The translations under genes were made by a program, and so were the position numbers. Below are positions 1 to 9,239 of a stretch of DNA of 64,000 bases, piece by piece. Each line of letters begins with the position of its first letter. Position 1 is the stretch's first letter. Location: contig NZ_JNIQ01000001.1 of the NCBI RefSeq assembly GCF_000702585.1, positions 380,501 to 444,500 of the forward strand, written 5' to 3'. Below the pieces are notes generated by a model. The model saw only the letters and a list, made by a program, of their open reading frames with translations, was not told the DNA's origin and did not search any database. This stretch comes from Exiguobacterium aurantiacum DSM 6208 (GTDB lineage: Bacteria > Bacillota > Bacilli > Exiguobacteriales > Exiguobacteriaceae).

Positions 1-1379
1 CCAAAATCATCGATGAGGATGCGGAACCCTTTCGTCTTCAAATAATCGACCGTCTGAATGCCGACGAGCGGCTCCTGCATGAGCGTATGCTCCGTGATCT
101 CAAACTCGAATTGATCCGATGTCAGGCCGTGCGACGTCAAAACAGTCAAGACGTCACGCATGTACGTTTGACGGAAGACGACCGGAGAGATGTTGATCGC
201 GACACGGCGACCGTTGAATATGTCCGGCTGTTCAATCATATCCCGGCAAACTTGTCCGATGACGAAGCCTGTCACGTCCTCGATCAAGAGCGATTTTTCA
301 GCGATGCGGATGAACGTTTCCGGTGAGACGTTCCCGAGGGCGGCACTACGCCACCTTACGAGCGCCTCAAAATGGATCGTCCCGTCATGACAACTGACAC
401 GCGGTTGATAGACGACACTCAACTCGTTCGCTTTCAATCCTTTGACGAGCTCCATCTCGATCGTCATCTCGTCGATATAATGTTGGACGTAATCGTCTTT
501 CTCATACACCCGAATCATTTGTTTGCCTGCTTGTCTCGCCTCAAGCAGTGCCGTCGACGCGTTCATGATCACACGGTCGGCATTCTCATATCCGGCACTG
601 AGCCCGATGCAACCTGAAAGCGCGAACTCGGTCTCGGCCACCTCGTACGTGTAGTCCGCGATGGCGGCGAGCAAACGCTCTCCGTGATGGTAAGCCGTCT
701 CAATCGGCGTGTGCGGCAGCACGACGATGAAGTCTTCCCCGTCGACCCGCCCGATGATCGATCCTACGGGAAGCATATCCGACAGACGGCGTGTCATGTC
801 TTTGATGAGTTGATGCGACTGTTCAATCCCTTGGAGCGAGAGCACGATTTTGAAGCGGTTGATATGAAGCCGGATGATGCTCGTCAGTTCACGTCCGTTC
901 TCCTGTGTGAACAGTTTCTCGAGCTCGAGCTTCACTTTCATCAAGTTCGGCATTCCCGTCAAATAATCGATGTGCTCGATACTCGACAATAGCTTCATCT
1001 CCGCTTCTTCCGACAAATCGGTCGTCAAACCGAGGACGTAACGAACCTCGCCGTGTATGTCTTCGAGCGGCATGAGGACAGATGAGGCGAAACGGGCCGT
1101 GTTCGAATCGATGTTCATCTTCGACATGAAATAAACCGGTTCACGTGTGACGGTCACCGCATCGTATTGCGCGATCAGTTCATCCGCGACGTCGGCCGGG
1201 TACATCTCGTGCAAGTAGCTGCCGGCCACATCGTCTGGTAGCATCGAGGCGAGCTTCCCTTGCTCACTGACACGGACATAACGATATCCGACTGGCGTCA
1301 CTTCCATTAAAAAGACCATGCGATACAAACGAACGAATACATCGAATAAATAATGCGGGTCGGCCTTCATCTGTTGCAT
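1..1379 (-). CDS. PAS-GGDEF-EAL signalling protein, 3' end cut by window edge
   Basis: Starts at ATG 1379 after an AGGTACAG Shine-Dalgarno and runs off the window, so the C-terminus is missing. Residues 1 to about 120 look like a PAS-type sensor. A GGDEF-like domain follows, but its signature is DGEDF (near residue 210), so diguanylate cyclase activity is doubtful. An EAL domain then shows FEALVRW near residue 335, INISP, EITE and IDDFG at the window edge. These metal-binding residues are those of active c-di-GMP phosphodiesterases. The likely role is hydrolysis of cyclic di-GMP, with the degenerate GGDEF acting as a regulatory module. No transmembrane segment is seen, so it should be cytoplasmic. 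Confidence 0.85.
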   Translation of the reverse strand, partial: MQQMKADPHYLFDVFVRLYRMVFLMEVTPVGYRYVRVSEQGKLASMLPDDVAGSYLHEMYPADVADELIAQYDAVTVTREPVYFMSKMNIDSNTARFASSVLMPLEDIHGEVRYVLGLTTDLSEEAEMKLLSSIEHIDYLTGMPNLMKVKLELEKLFTQENGRELTSIIRLHINRFKIVLSLQGIEQSHQLIKDMTRRLSDMLPVGSIIGRVDGEDFIVVLPHTPIETAYHHGERLLAAIADYTYEVAETEFALSGCIGLSAGYENADRVIMNASTALLEARQAGKQMIRVYEKDDYVQHYIDEMTIEMELVKGLKANELSVVYQPRVSCHDGTIHFEALVRWRSAALGNVSPETFIRIAEKSLLIEDVTGFVIGQVCRDMIEQPDIFNGRRVAINISPVVFRQTYMRDVLTVLTSHGLTSDQFEFEITEHTLMQEPLVGIQTVDYLKTKGFRILIDDF

Positions 1380-1535
1380 ACTGTACCTCCAAGCAATGTC
1401 TGTTTCCTCTAGTGTAGAACTTTTAACTCGTTTTGTTCACAAAACCATTTCAAAAAAGGGGAAACGTTTTTCAACGTTTTCCCCGAAAATCGGGTAAAGA
1501 GTAATGAATCTAGTCCTGAAGCGAGGTGAACCATC

Positions 1536-1847
1536 ATGCTCAGTCGAAACGTCTATCCACAGACCCGTCCCGGCAAATGGTCGGTCGGATTGTTGCTCGC
1601 CGTGTTTCTTCTCTTGATCGCCTCTGCCCTCATCGTCCAGTCAGGCCAACCGTTCAACTTCAATGCGCTTTTCGACAACACGTGGGCGACCATCGTGTCG
1701 ATGGCGGCTTTAGCTGCCGCACTCGGCGCTTTCGTCGTCGGTTTGTACACGACCCTTCGCAATCAAGAGCGTTCGGTCGCCGTCTTTTTCACCGCGTCGC
1801 TCGGGGGGCTCGTCGCTTTGTTCGTGCTCATGCAACTGTTCCGCTAA
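1536..1847 (+). CDS. small membrane protein, about three TM segments
   Basis: 103 aa, ATG preceded by GAGGTG. Hydrophobic stretches lie at about residues 16-35, 50-73 and 82-102, and a charged LRNQERS loop sits between the last two. The N-terminus has P-x-T-RPGKWS. The protein at 9240-9566 has the same layout and motifs (GKWS, LGAFV, AVFF), so the two are paralogs. Function is not recognised. Confidence 0.75.
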   Translation: MLSRNVYPQTRPGKWSVGLLLAVFLLLIASALIVQSGQPFNFNALFDNTWATIVSMAALAAALGAFVVGLYTTLRNQERSVAVFFTASLGGLVALFVLMQLFR

Positions 1848-1851
1848 CTCA

Positions 1852-1884
1852 AAACGCTCCTTCCCGATGTGAGAAGGAGCGTTT
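1852..1884. terminator. bidirectional intrinsic terminator
   Basis: Inverted arms AAACGCTCCTTC and GAAGGAGCGTTT (12 bp) lie between the convergent genes ending at 1847 and 1887. Confidence 0.85.
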
Positions 1885-1886
1885 CG

Positions 1887-2879
1887 TCAGAGTAATTCGT
1901 TCGCGAGCAGGCGGTAGACGTTCAACCGGTCGGACTGTTGGTGTTGAATGCTGCAAATCATCGCCTCATCGAATCCATAGCGCTCCGCTTCTTCTTGAAG
2001 CTGAGTCGCGATCTGCTTCGGCGTCCCGACGAGGTGAATCGCCCGGTTGTTGGCGATGTGAATTTTGTCGACTTCGGTGAGCGGATACTCGTGCGCCGCC
2101 TCCGGACTTAACAGTTGACGAAGCTGACCGCGCATCAAGAACAAGCGAGACAGGTCAGACGGACGGGCCAAATATTCCGCTTCTTCCTCCGTCTCGGCCG
2201 TCGTGACGAGATACGTCACGTTGATGTCCGGTTTCTCCATGAACGCTGACGGACGGAAATTGTGCCGGTACGCATCCAGTGCATCGGTGCTCAATTCTCC
2301 GTTGAAGAATTGGGCGAACGAATAGCCGACGCCCATCCGCCCGGCTTGGACGGCACTGTTCCCGCTCGACCCGAGCAGCCAAGCCTCAGGACGAATCACA
2401 CCGGTCGGCGCAGCCGGTGTGTGTTTATACCAGCGCTCTTCCGGCGTCTCGTCGTTGATGAGCTGAAGCGTCGTCTCAAGTTTTTCGTATAGCCCGTCCA
2501 TCATCGGCTTCTGGCCTTGCGACATGGCGTAGATGGCGTTGGCATCTCCACCCGGCGCCCGTCCGACGCCAAAGTCGATGCGTCCTGGCGCGAGCGCACT
2601 CAACGTCTTGAACACTTCGGCCATCTTGAGCGGTGAGTAATGCATCATCATGATTCCGCCCGAACCGAGCCGAATCCGCTCCGTCTTGGCCGCGATATAG
2701 GCGCTGATCACTTCCGGTGCCGAACTCGCAAACGACATGCCGCCGTGATGTTCGGCCATCCACATCCGGTGATAACCGAGCTCTTCTGCTACTTGCGCGA
2801 GCTCGACCGCGCTTTCTAGGGCATGTTCTGACGTATGCCCGGACGTGACCGGTGCTTGATCGAGTACACTTAATCTCAT
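1887..2879 (-). CDS. LLM-class (luciferase-like) flavin oxidoreductase
   Basis: 330 aa. ATG 2879 is chosen over ATG 2885 because GGAGAG is then 6 nt away. The bacterial-luciferase fold is supported by YHRMWMAEHHG, the HYSPLKMAE segment, and GRIDFGVGRAPGG, a phosphate/flavin-binding signature of the MsnO8/YhbW-like group. It probably uses reduced FMN to oxidise a small organic substrate, which cannot be named. It appears monocistronic, with a terminator shared with the convergent small membrane gene. Confidence 0.88.
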   Translation of the reverse strand: MRLSVLDQAPVTSGHTSEHALESAVELAQVAEELGYHRMWMAEHHGGMSFASSAPEVISAYIAAKTERIRLGSGGIMMMHYSPLKMAEVFKTLSALAPGRIDFGVGRAPGGDANAIYAMSQGQKPMMDGLYEKLETTLQLINDETPEERWYKHTPAAPTGVIRPEAWLLGSSGNSAVQAGRMGVGYSFAQFFNGELSTDALDAYRHNFRPSAFMEKPDINVTYLVTTAETEEEAEYLARPSDLSRLFLMRGQLRQLLSPEAAHEYPLTEVDKIHIANNRAIHLVGTPKQIATQLQEEAERYGFDEAMICSIQHQQSDRLNVYRLLANELL

Positions 2880-3022
2880 GTCCATCTCTCCACTTCTATA
2901 GTATATATGGTGAATATCTCGAATTTATAAGACTCGCCGTCATCATACTAAAGTGTGGAAAAGAATACGAGTCGGACGCTCAAAAAGACAACGTTCTTTT
3001 TTCAGAAAATTGCAACGAGTTA

Positions 3023-3052
3023 TTGCTTGTGCAGCTTCCCCTTCTCTATAAT
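3023..3052 (+). promoter_or_regulatory. SigA-type promoter for the YjiH-family gene
   Basis: TTGCTT at 3023-3028, an 18-bp spacer, and a perfect TATAAT at 3047-3052. The start codon is about 97 nt downstream, leaving an untranslated leader of roughly 90 nt. Confidence 0.6.
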
Positions 3053-3149
3053 GAATGAGAAGACGTTATTCCTTCATAACAAGTCGCCGAACGCGTGATG
3101 GGGACACGTGAGCGGTCCACAATACTCTCGGGGAAAAGGGGTAAACAAC

Positions 3150-4529
3150 ATGAATCAGCCACCAAACAGGCCTGGCCAGGACGGAACCTCGTCATTCACG
3201 TCCAATGATTTTTTGAAATTTTTAATTCCATCTTTGATCGGTCTCATGTTCTTCATCGTGCCGATCCCGACCGATGACGGATTCACGATCCCGGTCGCCT
3301 TCTTATCCAATCAGCTGATCGACTTGATCGGCGGTGTCGTACCGACACTCGCCGTCATCATGATGGGCATCTCGGTGCTCGGCTCACTTTGGACGTATAT
3401 GGCCAAACCGGCGTTCGTCCTCGAACGGCCGCACTTCAATTCATTGTTAAACATCACACCGTTCTGGTTCGGGATGCGGGTCGTCGGTTTCATCGCCGGG
3501 GTGATGACGCTGCTCGTCATCGGTCCGGAGATGATCACGTCCGAATACACGGGCGGACTATTGCTGTATGACTTGATTCCTATCTTGTTCGCGACATTCT
3601 TATTGGCCGGGATGTTGCTCCCGCTCCTTTTGAACTTCGGTCTGCTCGAGTTCGTTGGGACGATGCTTATCAAAGTGATGCGCCCGCTCTTCAAACTGCC
3701 GGGCCGCGCTTCGCTCGACTCGCTCGCGTCTTGGGTCGGGGATGCGACGATCGGGATCCTGTTGACGACGAAACAATATGAGAACGGCTACTATACGAAG
3801 CGGGAAGCCGCCGTCATCGCCACGACGTTCTCGGTCGTCTCGATCACGTTCACGATCGTCATCTTGTCGTACATGGAACTCGACGCCTACTTCTTGCAGT
3901 ATTACGGCGCCATCGTCGTATCCGGTGTCGTCGCAGCGCTCATCATGCCGCGTATCTATCCATTGTCGAAGAAGGCGGACACACCTTACGAAGAGACCGA
4001 GCTGAAACCGGAAGAGCCTGTCCCGGCAAACGTCTCGATGCCAAAATGGGCACTTCGTCAAGCGTTGCTCAAGTCCCGCTCAAGCAAGAGCTTCATCGCC
4101 ACGCTGAAAGACGGTTTCCAAAACGTGCTCGACATGTGGCTTGGCATCTTGCCGATCGTCATGGCCGTCGGAACGATCGCACTCGTCATCGCGGAGTATA
4201 CGCCGCTCTTCACGATTCTCGGTAAACCGTTCGAACCGATTTTGATGTTGCTCCAAGTACCGGAAGCGGAAGCCGCCGCCCAGACGATGGTCGTCGGTTT
4301 CGCCGACATGTTCTTGCCGGCCGTCCTCGGCAGCGGCATCGAGAGCGAGATGACTCGTTTCATCATCGCGACCGTTTCGGTCACACAGCTCATCTTCATG
4401 TCGGAAGTCGGTGGATTGCTCCTCGGTTCAAAACTTCCGATCTCATTCGTCGACCTCGTCCTCATCTTCTTGCTCCGGACGTTCATCACGCTCCCGATCA
4501 TCGTCGGGATCGCCCATTTGGTCTTTTGA
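3150..4529 (+). CDS. YjiH-family membrane protein with nucleoside-recognition (Gate) domains
   Basis: 459 aa, starting at ATG 3150, 8-9 nt after AAAAGGGG; the upstream in-frame GTG (3108) lacks a ribosome site. The proline-rich N-terminus is followed by about ten transmembrane helices. Two Gate-type segments are seen, one around ASWVGDATIGILLTTKQYENG and one around VVGFADMFLPAVLGSG. Family members are integral membrane proteins thought to move nucleosides or related solutes, and the substrate is not established. It is monocistronic, with its own promoter and terminator. Confidence 0.82.
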   Translation: MNQPPNRPGQDGTSSFTSNDFLKFLIPSLIGLMFFIVPIPTDDGFTIPVAFLSNQLIDLIGGVVPTLAVIMMGISVLGSLWTYMAKPAFVLERPHFNSLLNITPFWFGMRVVGFIAGVMTLLVIGPEMITSEYTGGLLLYDLIPILFATFLLAGMLLPLLLNFGLLEFVGTMLIKVMRPLFKLPGRASLDSLASWVGDATIGILLTTKQYENGYYTKREAAVIATTFSVVSITFTIVILSYMELDAYFLQYYGAIVVSGVVAALIMPRIYPLSKKADTPYEETELKPEEPVPANVSMPKWALRQALLKSRSSKSFIATLKDGFQNVLDMWLGILPIVMAVGTIALVIAEYTPLFTILGKPFEPILMLLQVPEAEAAAQTMVVGFADMFLPAVLGSGIESEMTRFIIATVSVTQLIFMSEVGGLLLGSKLPISFVDLVLIFLLRTFITLPIIVGIAHLVF

Positions 4530-4536
4530 CGACAGA

Positions 4537-4570
4537 ACGCCTCTTCTCGTATTTCCTGGGAAGAGGCGTT
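4537..4570 (+). terminator. intrinsic terminator after the YjiH-family gene
   Basis: Arms AACGCCTCTTC and GAAGAGGCGTT followed by TGTTTG. A TATAAT at 4575-4580 just beyond may be the -10 of the next gene. Confidence 0.7.
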
Positions 4571-4603
4571 GTTTGTATAATGAAAGAAAAGGAGGGATTG
4601 ACC

Positions 4604-5248
4604 GTGGAAGAGCACTTTGCCGGACAATTGGAAACCGCAAAGAAAGGCTATGCAGGCATCGTTAACCCACAAGTTTATGTAGATGACCGTTATCACGGCC
4701 ATTGGACCGTGAAAGAAGAGAAACGAATCGATGGGGTACCGGCTCTGTTGCAACGCACGTTCAACGGCGGTAAAAATAACTGCACCCTTACCTCGATCAC
4801 GGCAATCTTCCGCTATTACCGGGACCACGGTTATCCCAACATCCCCGAGGACGTGTTCGTGATCCAACAAGATGCCCGCGACATCGCCGTCGGACATCAG
4901 TTCAAAGACGAGAAAGGTACACCGCCAACGCGTATCGGTACGATCGTGACGAAACTGTGGGAACGATACGGCTACACCGGGCGGGGCAGTTCCCGCTATT
5001 TATGGAAATGGTCGACGTTCGAGCGCGAGCTCCTCGCCAATCGTCCGTTCATCTTGAACATGGCGAACGGGTTCTATAAAAATCATTCGGTCACAGGGAT
5101 CGGCTATATCATCTATAAAAAGCCCGGCTACGCTGACGTCGTCTTGCTCGAGGTGCTCGACAACCGATCCGAAGATATCCGTTACATCGATTTCAACGAG
5201 TTCAACTTTTGGGGCAGCATCACGCGCGTCCACCCGCCCGCTAAATGA
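4604..5248 (+). CDS. C39-like cysteine peptidase family protein
   Basis: 214 aa from GTG 4604, seven nt after GGAGGG; the longer in-frame start at 4526 lies inside the terminator of the gene before. NNCTLTSI, NHSVTGIGY and the later EVLDN offer a Cys-His-Asp/Asn arrangement as in Peptidase_C39-type papain-like folds. No signal peptide or membrane segment is seen with this start, so it looks cytosolic. It could be a peptidase or a catalytically changed relative. It overlaps the convergent gene by 8 bp. Confidence 0.6.
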   Translation: MEEHFAGQLETAKKGYAGIVNPQVYVDDRYHGHWTVKEEKRIDGVPALLQRTFNGGKNNCTLTSITAIFRYYRDHGYPNIPEDVFVIQQDARDIAVGHQFKDEKGTPPTRIGTIVTKLWERYGYTGRGSSRYLWKWSTFERELLANRPFILNMANGFYKNHSVTGIGYIIYKKPGYADVVLLEVLDNRSEDIRYIDFNEFNFWGSITRVHPPAK

Positions 5249-6060
5249 GGCGTTGTGAAAAGAATCGGTCCATCTCGTGACGTAAGTATGCCCCGATTCG
5301 CAGCAAATGCCCCCGCTTCGCGTACGACCCGTGATGCAACCCGTTCAAGTCGACGCCGTTTCCGAGGCCGACGAACACTTCGGACGGTTTGAAGCGCAGG
5401 CCGACCATCGGAATGCCCGCTAGGTGAAAGCCGAGCTCGTAGACCGCGCTCGGATAGTCTGCAATTGTCCGTTTTTCGGTAAATCCTCTCATGGCCACGC
5501 AGTTGTCGCGACCGAGCACGAGTATACGTTCTGGTCGGATGTGACGAATCGTCCGTTCTAGGAGTGCAAGCGAATCGGGATGTTCCATCCAGCGACGCCC
5601 GTCTCGAATCTGTCCCATTTGTCGATATGTCGCGTATTTGAAAAAATCGATATGAATGGCGGACCCGTCGTAAAATGATCGGTCCATCCCTTCAAGGAGC
5701 GCTTCAAGCTTCGCCCCGCCCGGCTTGCCGAACCAGCTCGTCGTCGCCCGTTCGGCCTCGAAATAGGACGCTGCGTAGTCGAGTGTCGCCTCGAGCGCCG
5801 TTTCGTCCTGTCGATACGTCTCAAAGAATCGGCCACGCCAATAGAACTTCTGCGCGTCCCCTCTTCTGACGGTGCCGTTCCGTTCAAAAAAACTCGCCTC
5901 GCGATGGATTCGTCCCGATGGTTAGCCATTGATTTTGACCTGGCCTACCATACCAGAGAATTGGCGATGCCCCATCGATCAGCTCCTCTTGAAAGGACGA
6001 CGTCATGAGCCATTCTTGAAACCGAATCGCGTCTTTTAATAGATCTCGTGCCGTCTCCAT
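5241..6060 (-). pseudogene. UDG-superfamily-like protein, broken by a homopolymer frameshift
   Basis: Reading from ATG 6060 (AAAGGA upstream) gives 57 codons that stop right after a run of seven T on the coding strand (5886-5892). With six T the frame stays open to 5241, giving about 272 aa. Joined features are WLTIGTNPSRGEFF before the break, then TTSWFGKPGG, IHIDFFKYAT and RILVLGRDN. The GTNPS loop and the later strand resemble uracil-DNA-glycosylase folds, but that is only a fold-level guess. It may be a true pseudogene or a base-calling error. Confidence 0.7.
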
Positions 6061-6156
6061 CGTGTCACATCCTTTCTCTCCGTTCGTTTCCCGCTTTCAG
6101 CCATATGTAAAATACGTTATAGTGAGAGGACGAAGCCAAGTAAAGGACGTGAATCG

Positions 6157-6867
6157 ATGCGTATCAATAAATTCATCAGTGAATCCGGCAAGGCGTCCCG
6201 TCGCCAAGCCGACCGTCTCGTCGAAGAGGGACGCGTCACCATCAACGGAAAGAAAGCGAAAATCGGCGACCAAGTGAAGCCCGGGGATGAAGTGCTCGTC
6301 AACGGATCGGTCGCCCGTGTCGCCCGCAACAACGTCTATATCGCCGTCCATAAGCCGGTCGGCATCACGAGCACGACCGAGAAGAAAGTAAAAGGGAACT
6401 TGGTCGACCTCGTCAACCACCCGCTCCGCATCTTCAACATCGGTCGCCTCGATAAAGATTCGGAAGGGCTTATCTTGATGACGAACGACGGGGATATCGT
6501 CAATGAGATCCTTCGCGCAGAGGGCGAGCATGAGAAAGAGTATATCGTCTCGGTCGACAAACCGATCACACCGGAATTCGTCGAGCAGATGGAAGCCGGC
6601 GTCAAAATCCTCGGCCAGAAGACGTTGCCGTGTAAAGTGCACCAACTGTCGAAGTTCGACTTCAACATCACGCTCACGCAAGGACTGAACCGCCAAATCC
6701 GCCGCATGTGTGAAGAGCTCGGCTACGAGGTGTATCGCCTTCAACGTGTCCGTGTCATGAACATCACGCTCGGCAAACTCCCGCCCGGACAGTGGCGCGA
6801 TCTCTCGAAGAAAGAGCGCGAGCAGTTGTTCCGCGAATTGAATTACGAACCGAAAGAATGGTACTAA
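6157..6867 (+). CDS. rluF: 23S rRNA pseudouridine synthase, RluF-like
   Basis: 236 aa from ATG 6157 with AAAGGACG upstream. An N-terminal S4 RNA-binding domain ([20 protein letters not shown], residues 1-60) precedes an RsuA/RluB/E/F catalytic domain with [10 protein letters not shown], whose Asp is the catalytic residue, and [16 protein letters not shown]. The spacing and the C-terminal [10 protein letters not shown] match RluF, which makes pseudouridine in the peptidyl-transferase region of 23S rRNA (U2604 in E. coli numbering). Its original terminator is the palindrome now duplicated by the IS insertion. Confidence 0.88.
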   Translation: MRINKFISESGKASRRQADRLVEEGRVTINGKKAKIGDQVKPGDEVLVNGSVARVARNNVYIAVHKPVGITSTTEKKVKGNLVDLVNHPLRIFNIGRLDKDSEGLILMTNDGDIVNEILRAEGEHEKEYIVSVDKPITPEFVEQMEAGVKILGQKTLPCKVHQLSKFDFNITLTQGLNRQIRRMCEELGYEVYRLQRVRVMNITLGKLPPGQWRDLSKKEREQLFRELNYEPKEWY

Positions 6868-8358
6868 AAAGTAGCCTGAGATGTCTCAGGCTACTCAGGC
6901 TGTTGACGAACCCATTCGCTTCTGGCGAATGGGTTCGTCTTTTTTTGTGTTCAACGAGCTCGAGGCGCTCTGCCCGACATAAAATTGAAAAAATGCTATG
7001 TAGACGGTCGTTTTCGGCCAACAGGTTGGCCAGCTTCTTCATGTTTTGTGCGGTCGCTGCCACCAGGTTGGCGCGGTCCACCGCCTCTTTCCCCCGGTAG
7101 AACGTGAAGCGGAGACCGTGGAGCTCCTTCCCGTCGGCGAACGAGCGCTCCACCGTCTGTGGCCGGAGACGGTAGAGGTGCTTGCCCGATGCGGACAGAC
7201 GGTTATCGCTCACCGCTTCGCGGTAGGACTCATCGATGTGGCGGTTGATGACGCGCCGATGCGATCGGCTTGACGTGCACTTCTCGAGGAGCGGGCAGTT
7301 CTGACAGATGGCAGGATTGGACGCGTACTGGTGATAGCCGTGACGGTCGGTCGTCTTATAGGTGAGGTGCTGTTTCGCCGGACACAGATAGGCGTCCACG
7401 TCCGGCAGGTAGGTGAACCGCGTCTTTCGAAACATCCCCTTCTTCCCACCGAACCGCCGCCAGGCGATGACGCCGAAAACGCCGCGCTCGACGAGCGCCT
7501 TCGCGATCTCGGTCGTGTAGTACCCGGCATCGAGCGCGACCGCCTCGAGCGGATAGGCGAAACGGTTGAGGATATAGTCGAGACGGTCAAGATAGACGGT
7601 GCTGTCCGACACGTTCCCGGGCGTGACGTGCACATCGACGATGAGGTTGTGCTTGGCGTCCACCGTCCGGTGCACCAGCCAGAAAAAGCCTTCCGGCTTC
7701 TGGTCACGGTACATATAGCCCGCGTCAGGGTCGGTCCGGCTCACCTTGATGAGTCGACGCTTCTTCTTCTGTCGCGCGGGCTTCAGTGCTTTTTTCCTCG
7801 TTTGGCCCGTTCCTCGTTCACCCGGCCGAGAAGCTCGTCCTCGACATCGCCGACGACCTGCTCGACCTCGACCTTGTCGAACTTCTTCTTGTTCGCGTTG
7901 GCTCGGATGTGGGTCGAGTCGGTGATCAGGATGCGCCCTGAAATGAAGCCGTGGGCTTCGGCCTGGCCCACGATGTCCTCGAAGATTTGTCGAAAGACGT
8001 CCGTGCCGGCGAACCGGCGTCGATAGGCCTGGCTGATCGTCGAATGGTCGGGAATTTTCTCGTCCATCCCGAGCCCGAGGAACCAACGGTACGCGAGGTT
8101 CGTCTCGATTTCCTTGATGGTCTGTCGCACGGAACGGATGTTGAACAGCGGGCCGAGCAGGATGATCTTGATGAGGATCTCGGGGTCGATGCCGGGCTGT
8201 CCGGTGTTTGAATACAGTGGCGCGCATAGCCGGTGGACGATGGAGAAGTCGATGTGGCGGTCGAGTTTGCGGACGAGGTGGTCTTTCGGGACCAGTTGGT
8301 CCAGCGAGGCGTCGGTGCGGATTGGTTCATGGCGTTTGGCGATATGGGCTCGGTACAT
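6764..8358 (-). CDS. IS1182-family transposase in two frames (-1 shift or deletion)
   Basis: ATG 8358 follows AAGGGG. Frame 1 (8358-7783) has the DUF772-type N-terminal half ([38 protein letters not shown]). It ends just after an in-frame A AAA AAG heptamer at 7795-7789. The -1 frame carries the rest: [23 protein letters not shown], the zinc-ribbon-like [10 protein letters not shown], and [15 protein letters not shown] with the DDE glutamate. The second frame has no stop inside the element and reads through the terminal repeat to 6764, antisense to rluF. Either programmed -1 frameshifting or loss of one A would give this layout. Confidence 0.85.
6870..6895. repeat. left copy of 26-bp target duplication; palindromic terminator
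   Basis: Arms AGTAGCCTGAGA and TCTCAGGCTACT form an almost complete palindrome directly after the rluF stop. An identical 26-bp copy lies at 8659-8684 on the other side of the IS. Before insertion it was the shared terminator of rluF and the convergent gene at 8686. Confidence 0.9.
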
Positions 8359-8658
8359 GATGATTCCCCTTCCTGTTCGGAGGCGGTGACAATCCATACA
8401 TACCAGTTCCCGCTTTTCGAGGTTTTAGCCCGCATTGGGGGCTTTTTCTATCGGCCGTCGAGGCCTCAGAAAAAGACGAGAGGCCACCCAGGGGCGGCCT
8501 CTCGCGACGCTCATCCGACGGCGCCGGAGACTCCTGAGGGATCAGCGAGCGGAGGGAGACCCAGCAGCGACAACGTCGCGATGCGGCTCCCTGCTCGCCC
8601 CTAGGAAAGCGGAGGCGCCAAGAGGAGGAGCGAAAACATTCTGTTAGTCAACAATCTG
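6896..8658 (-). mobile_element. IS1182-family insertion sequence, copy A (1763 bp)
   Basis: Imperfect terminal inverted repeats: CAGGCTGTTGACGAAC at the left end and CAGATTGTTGACTAAC read inward from the right end. The flanks are a perfect 26-bp duplication of a terminator palindrome. Contents are a transposase gene on the minus strand, a hairpin with a T-run at 6905-6945 inside the left end, and a folded ~100-bp element between the transposase start and the right end. Confidence 0.9.
8520..8619. ncRNA. folded IS1182-associated element, copy A
   Basis: GC-rich stretch closed by GGCGCC at both ends. Nested pairs are GCGAGC/GCTCGC, GGGAG/CTCCC and a GCGAC-AAC-GTCGC hairpin. It lies 160 bp upstream of the transposase start. 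The copy at 35670-35766 shares the core (31 of 33 positions around AGACCCAGCAGCGACA and GTCGCGATGCGGCTC) and keeps each stem through compensatory changes. Whether it acts as RNA, and from which strand, is not known; a transposase leader would be the minus strand. Confidence 0.65.
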
Positions 8659-8684
8659 AGTAGCCTGAGATGTCTCAGGCTACT
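8659..8684. repeat. right copy of the 26-bp target duplication
   Basis: Identical to 6870-6895. It ends 1 bp before the stop codon of the gene at 8686-9120, so it still serves as that gene's terminator. Confidence 0.9.
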
Positions 8685-8685
8685 T

Positions 8686-9120
8686 TTATTCGGGCCGAAG
8701 TGATTCGATATGATCAATCTCACGACGGATGAAACGTTTAAGTTGGTTGCTCAAGTCATCGAGCTGGCCCATCGTCGTTCGGAACTTGAAGTCCGCATGG
8801 AAATGGTCGAACGGGTCGTGTTGCCACTCATCATGGATGTGGACGTCGATTTGGATTGTCCCGGTCCGATCAATCAACGTGAAGGTAAGCTTTATTCGTA
8901 AGTCCTCCGAATCTTCGCCCATCGGTTGCCAGACTACGGAGACTTTTCCCCAGGCGTCGTTGAATCGAGATACCGCATCGACCAATTCTTGAAGCATTTC
9001 GTCCTGCATATACACATCTTGACTGCTCGAACAGACGGAGGCGTGGAGCTGGAGTCTGACTTGGTAAAACAGCTCGGTCTCATCCATCCAAATTCGTTCC
9101 ATCTCAAATTGACGCACCAT
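8686..9120 (-). CDS. hypothetical protein, about 144 aa
   Basis: Starts at 9120 (ATGGTGCG) with an AGAGGTGAT ribosome site. The sequence is acidic and soluble with no signal or membrane segment; it alternates helices (DEMLQELVDAVSRF) with a beta-rich middle (LRIKLTFTLIDRTGTIQIDVHIHD). The His-rich DVHIHDEWQHDPFDHFHAD stretch could bind metal, but that is speculation. No family is recognised. Confidence 0.7.
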   Translation of the reverse strand: MVRQFEMERIWMDETELFYQVRLQLHASVCSSSQDVYMQDEMLQELVDAVSRFNDAWGKVSVVWQPMGEDSEDLRIKLTFTLIDRTGTIQIDVHIHDEWQHDPFDHFHADFKFRTTMGQLDDLSNQLKRFIRREIDHIESLRPE

Positions 9121-9239
9121 ACCATCACCTCTTTTTTCTGACTATACCATGACAATTCAGTGAATCGACTCATCGTTTCGTTTAAAAACGGGAATAAATA
9201 AGGTACAGATGATGTTGCACGGAAAAGAGGTGAATCGTC

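Noticed and set aside
1526-2080. 184-codon plus-strand frame across the small membrane gene and the LLM gene
   Set aside because: Arg-rich, low-complexity translation antisense to a clear enzyme; no ribosome site. A shadow frame.
7331-8026. 231-codon plus-strand frame inside the IS1182-A transposase
   Set aside because: Exact antisense of a well-supported transposase; composition typical of shadow frames in GC-rich genes.
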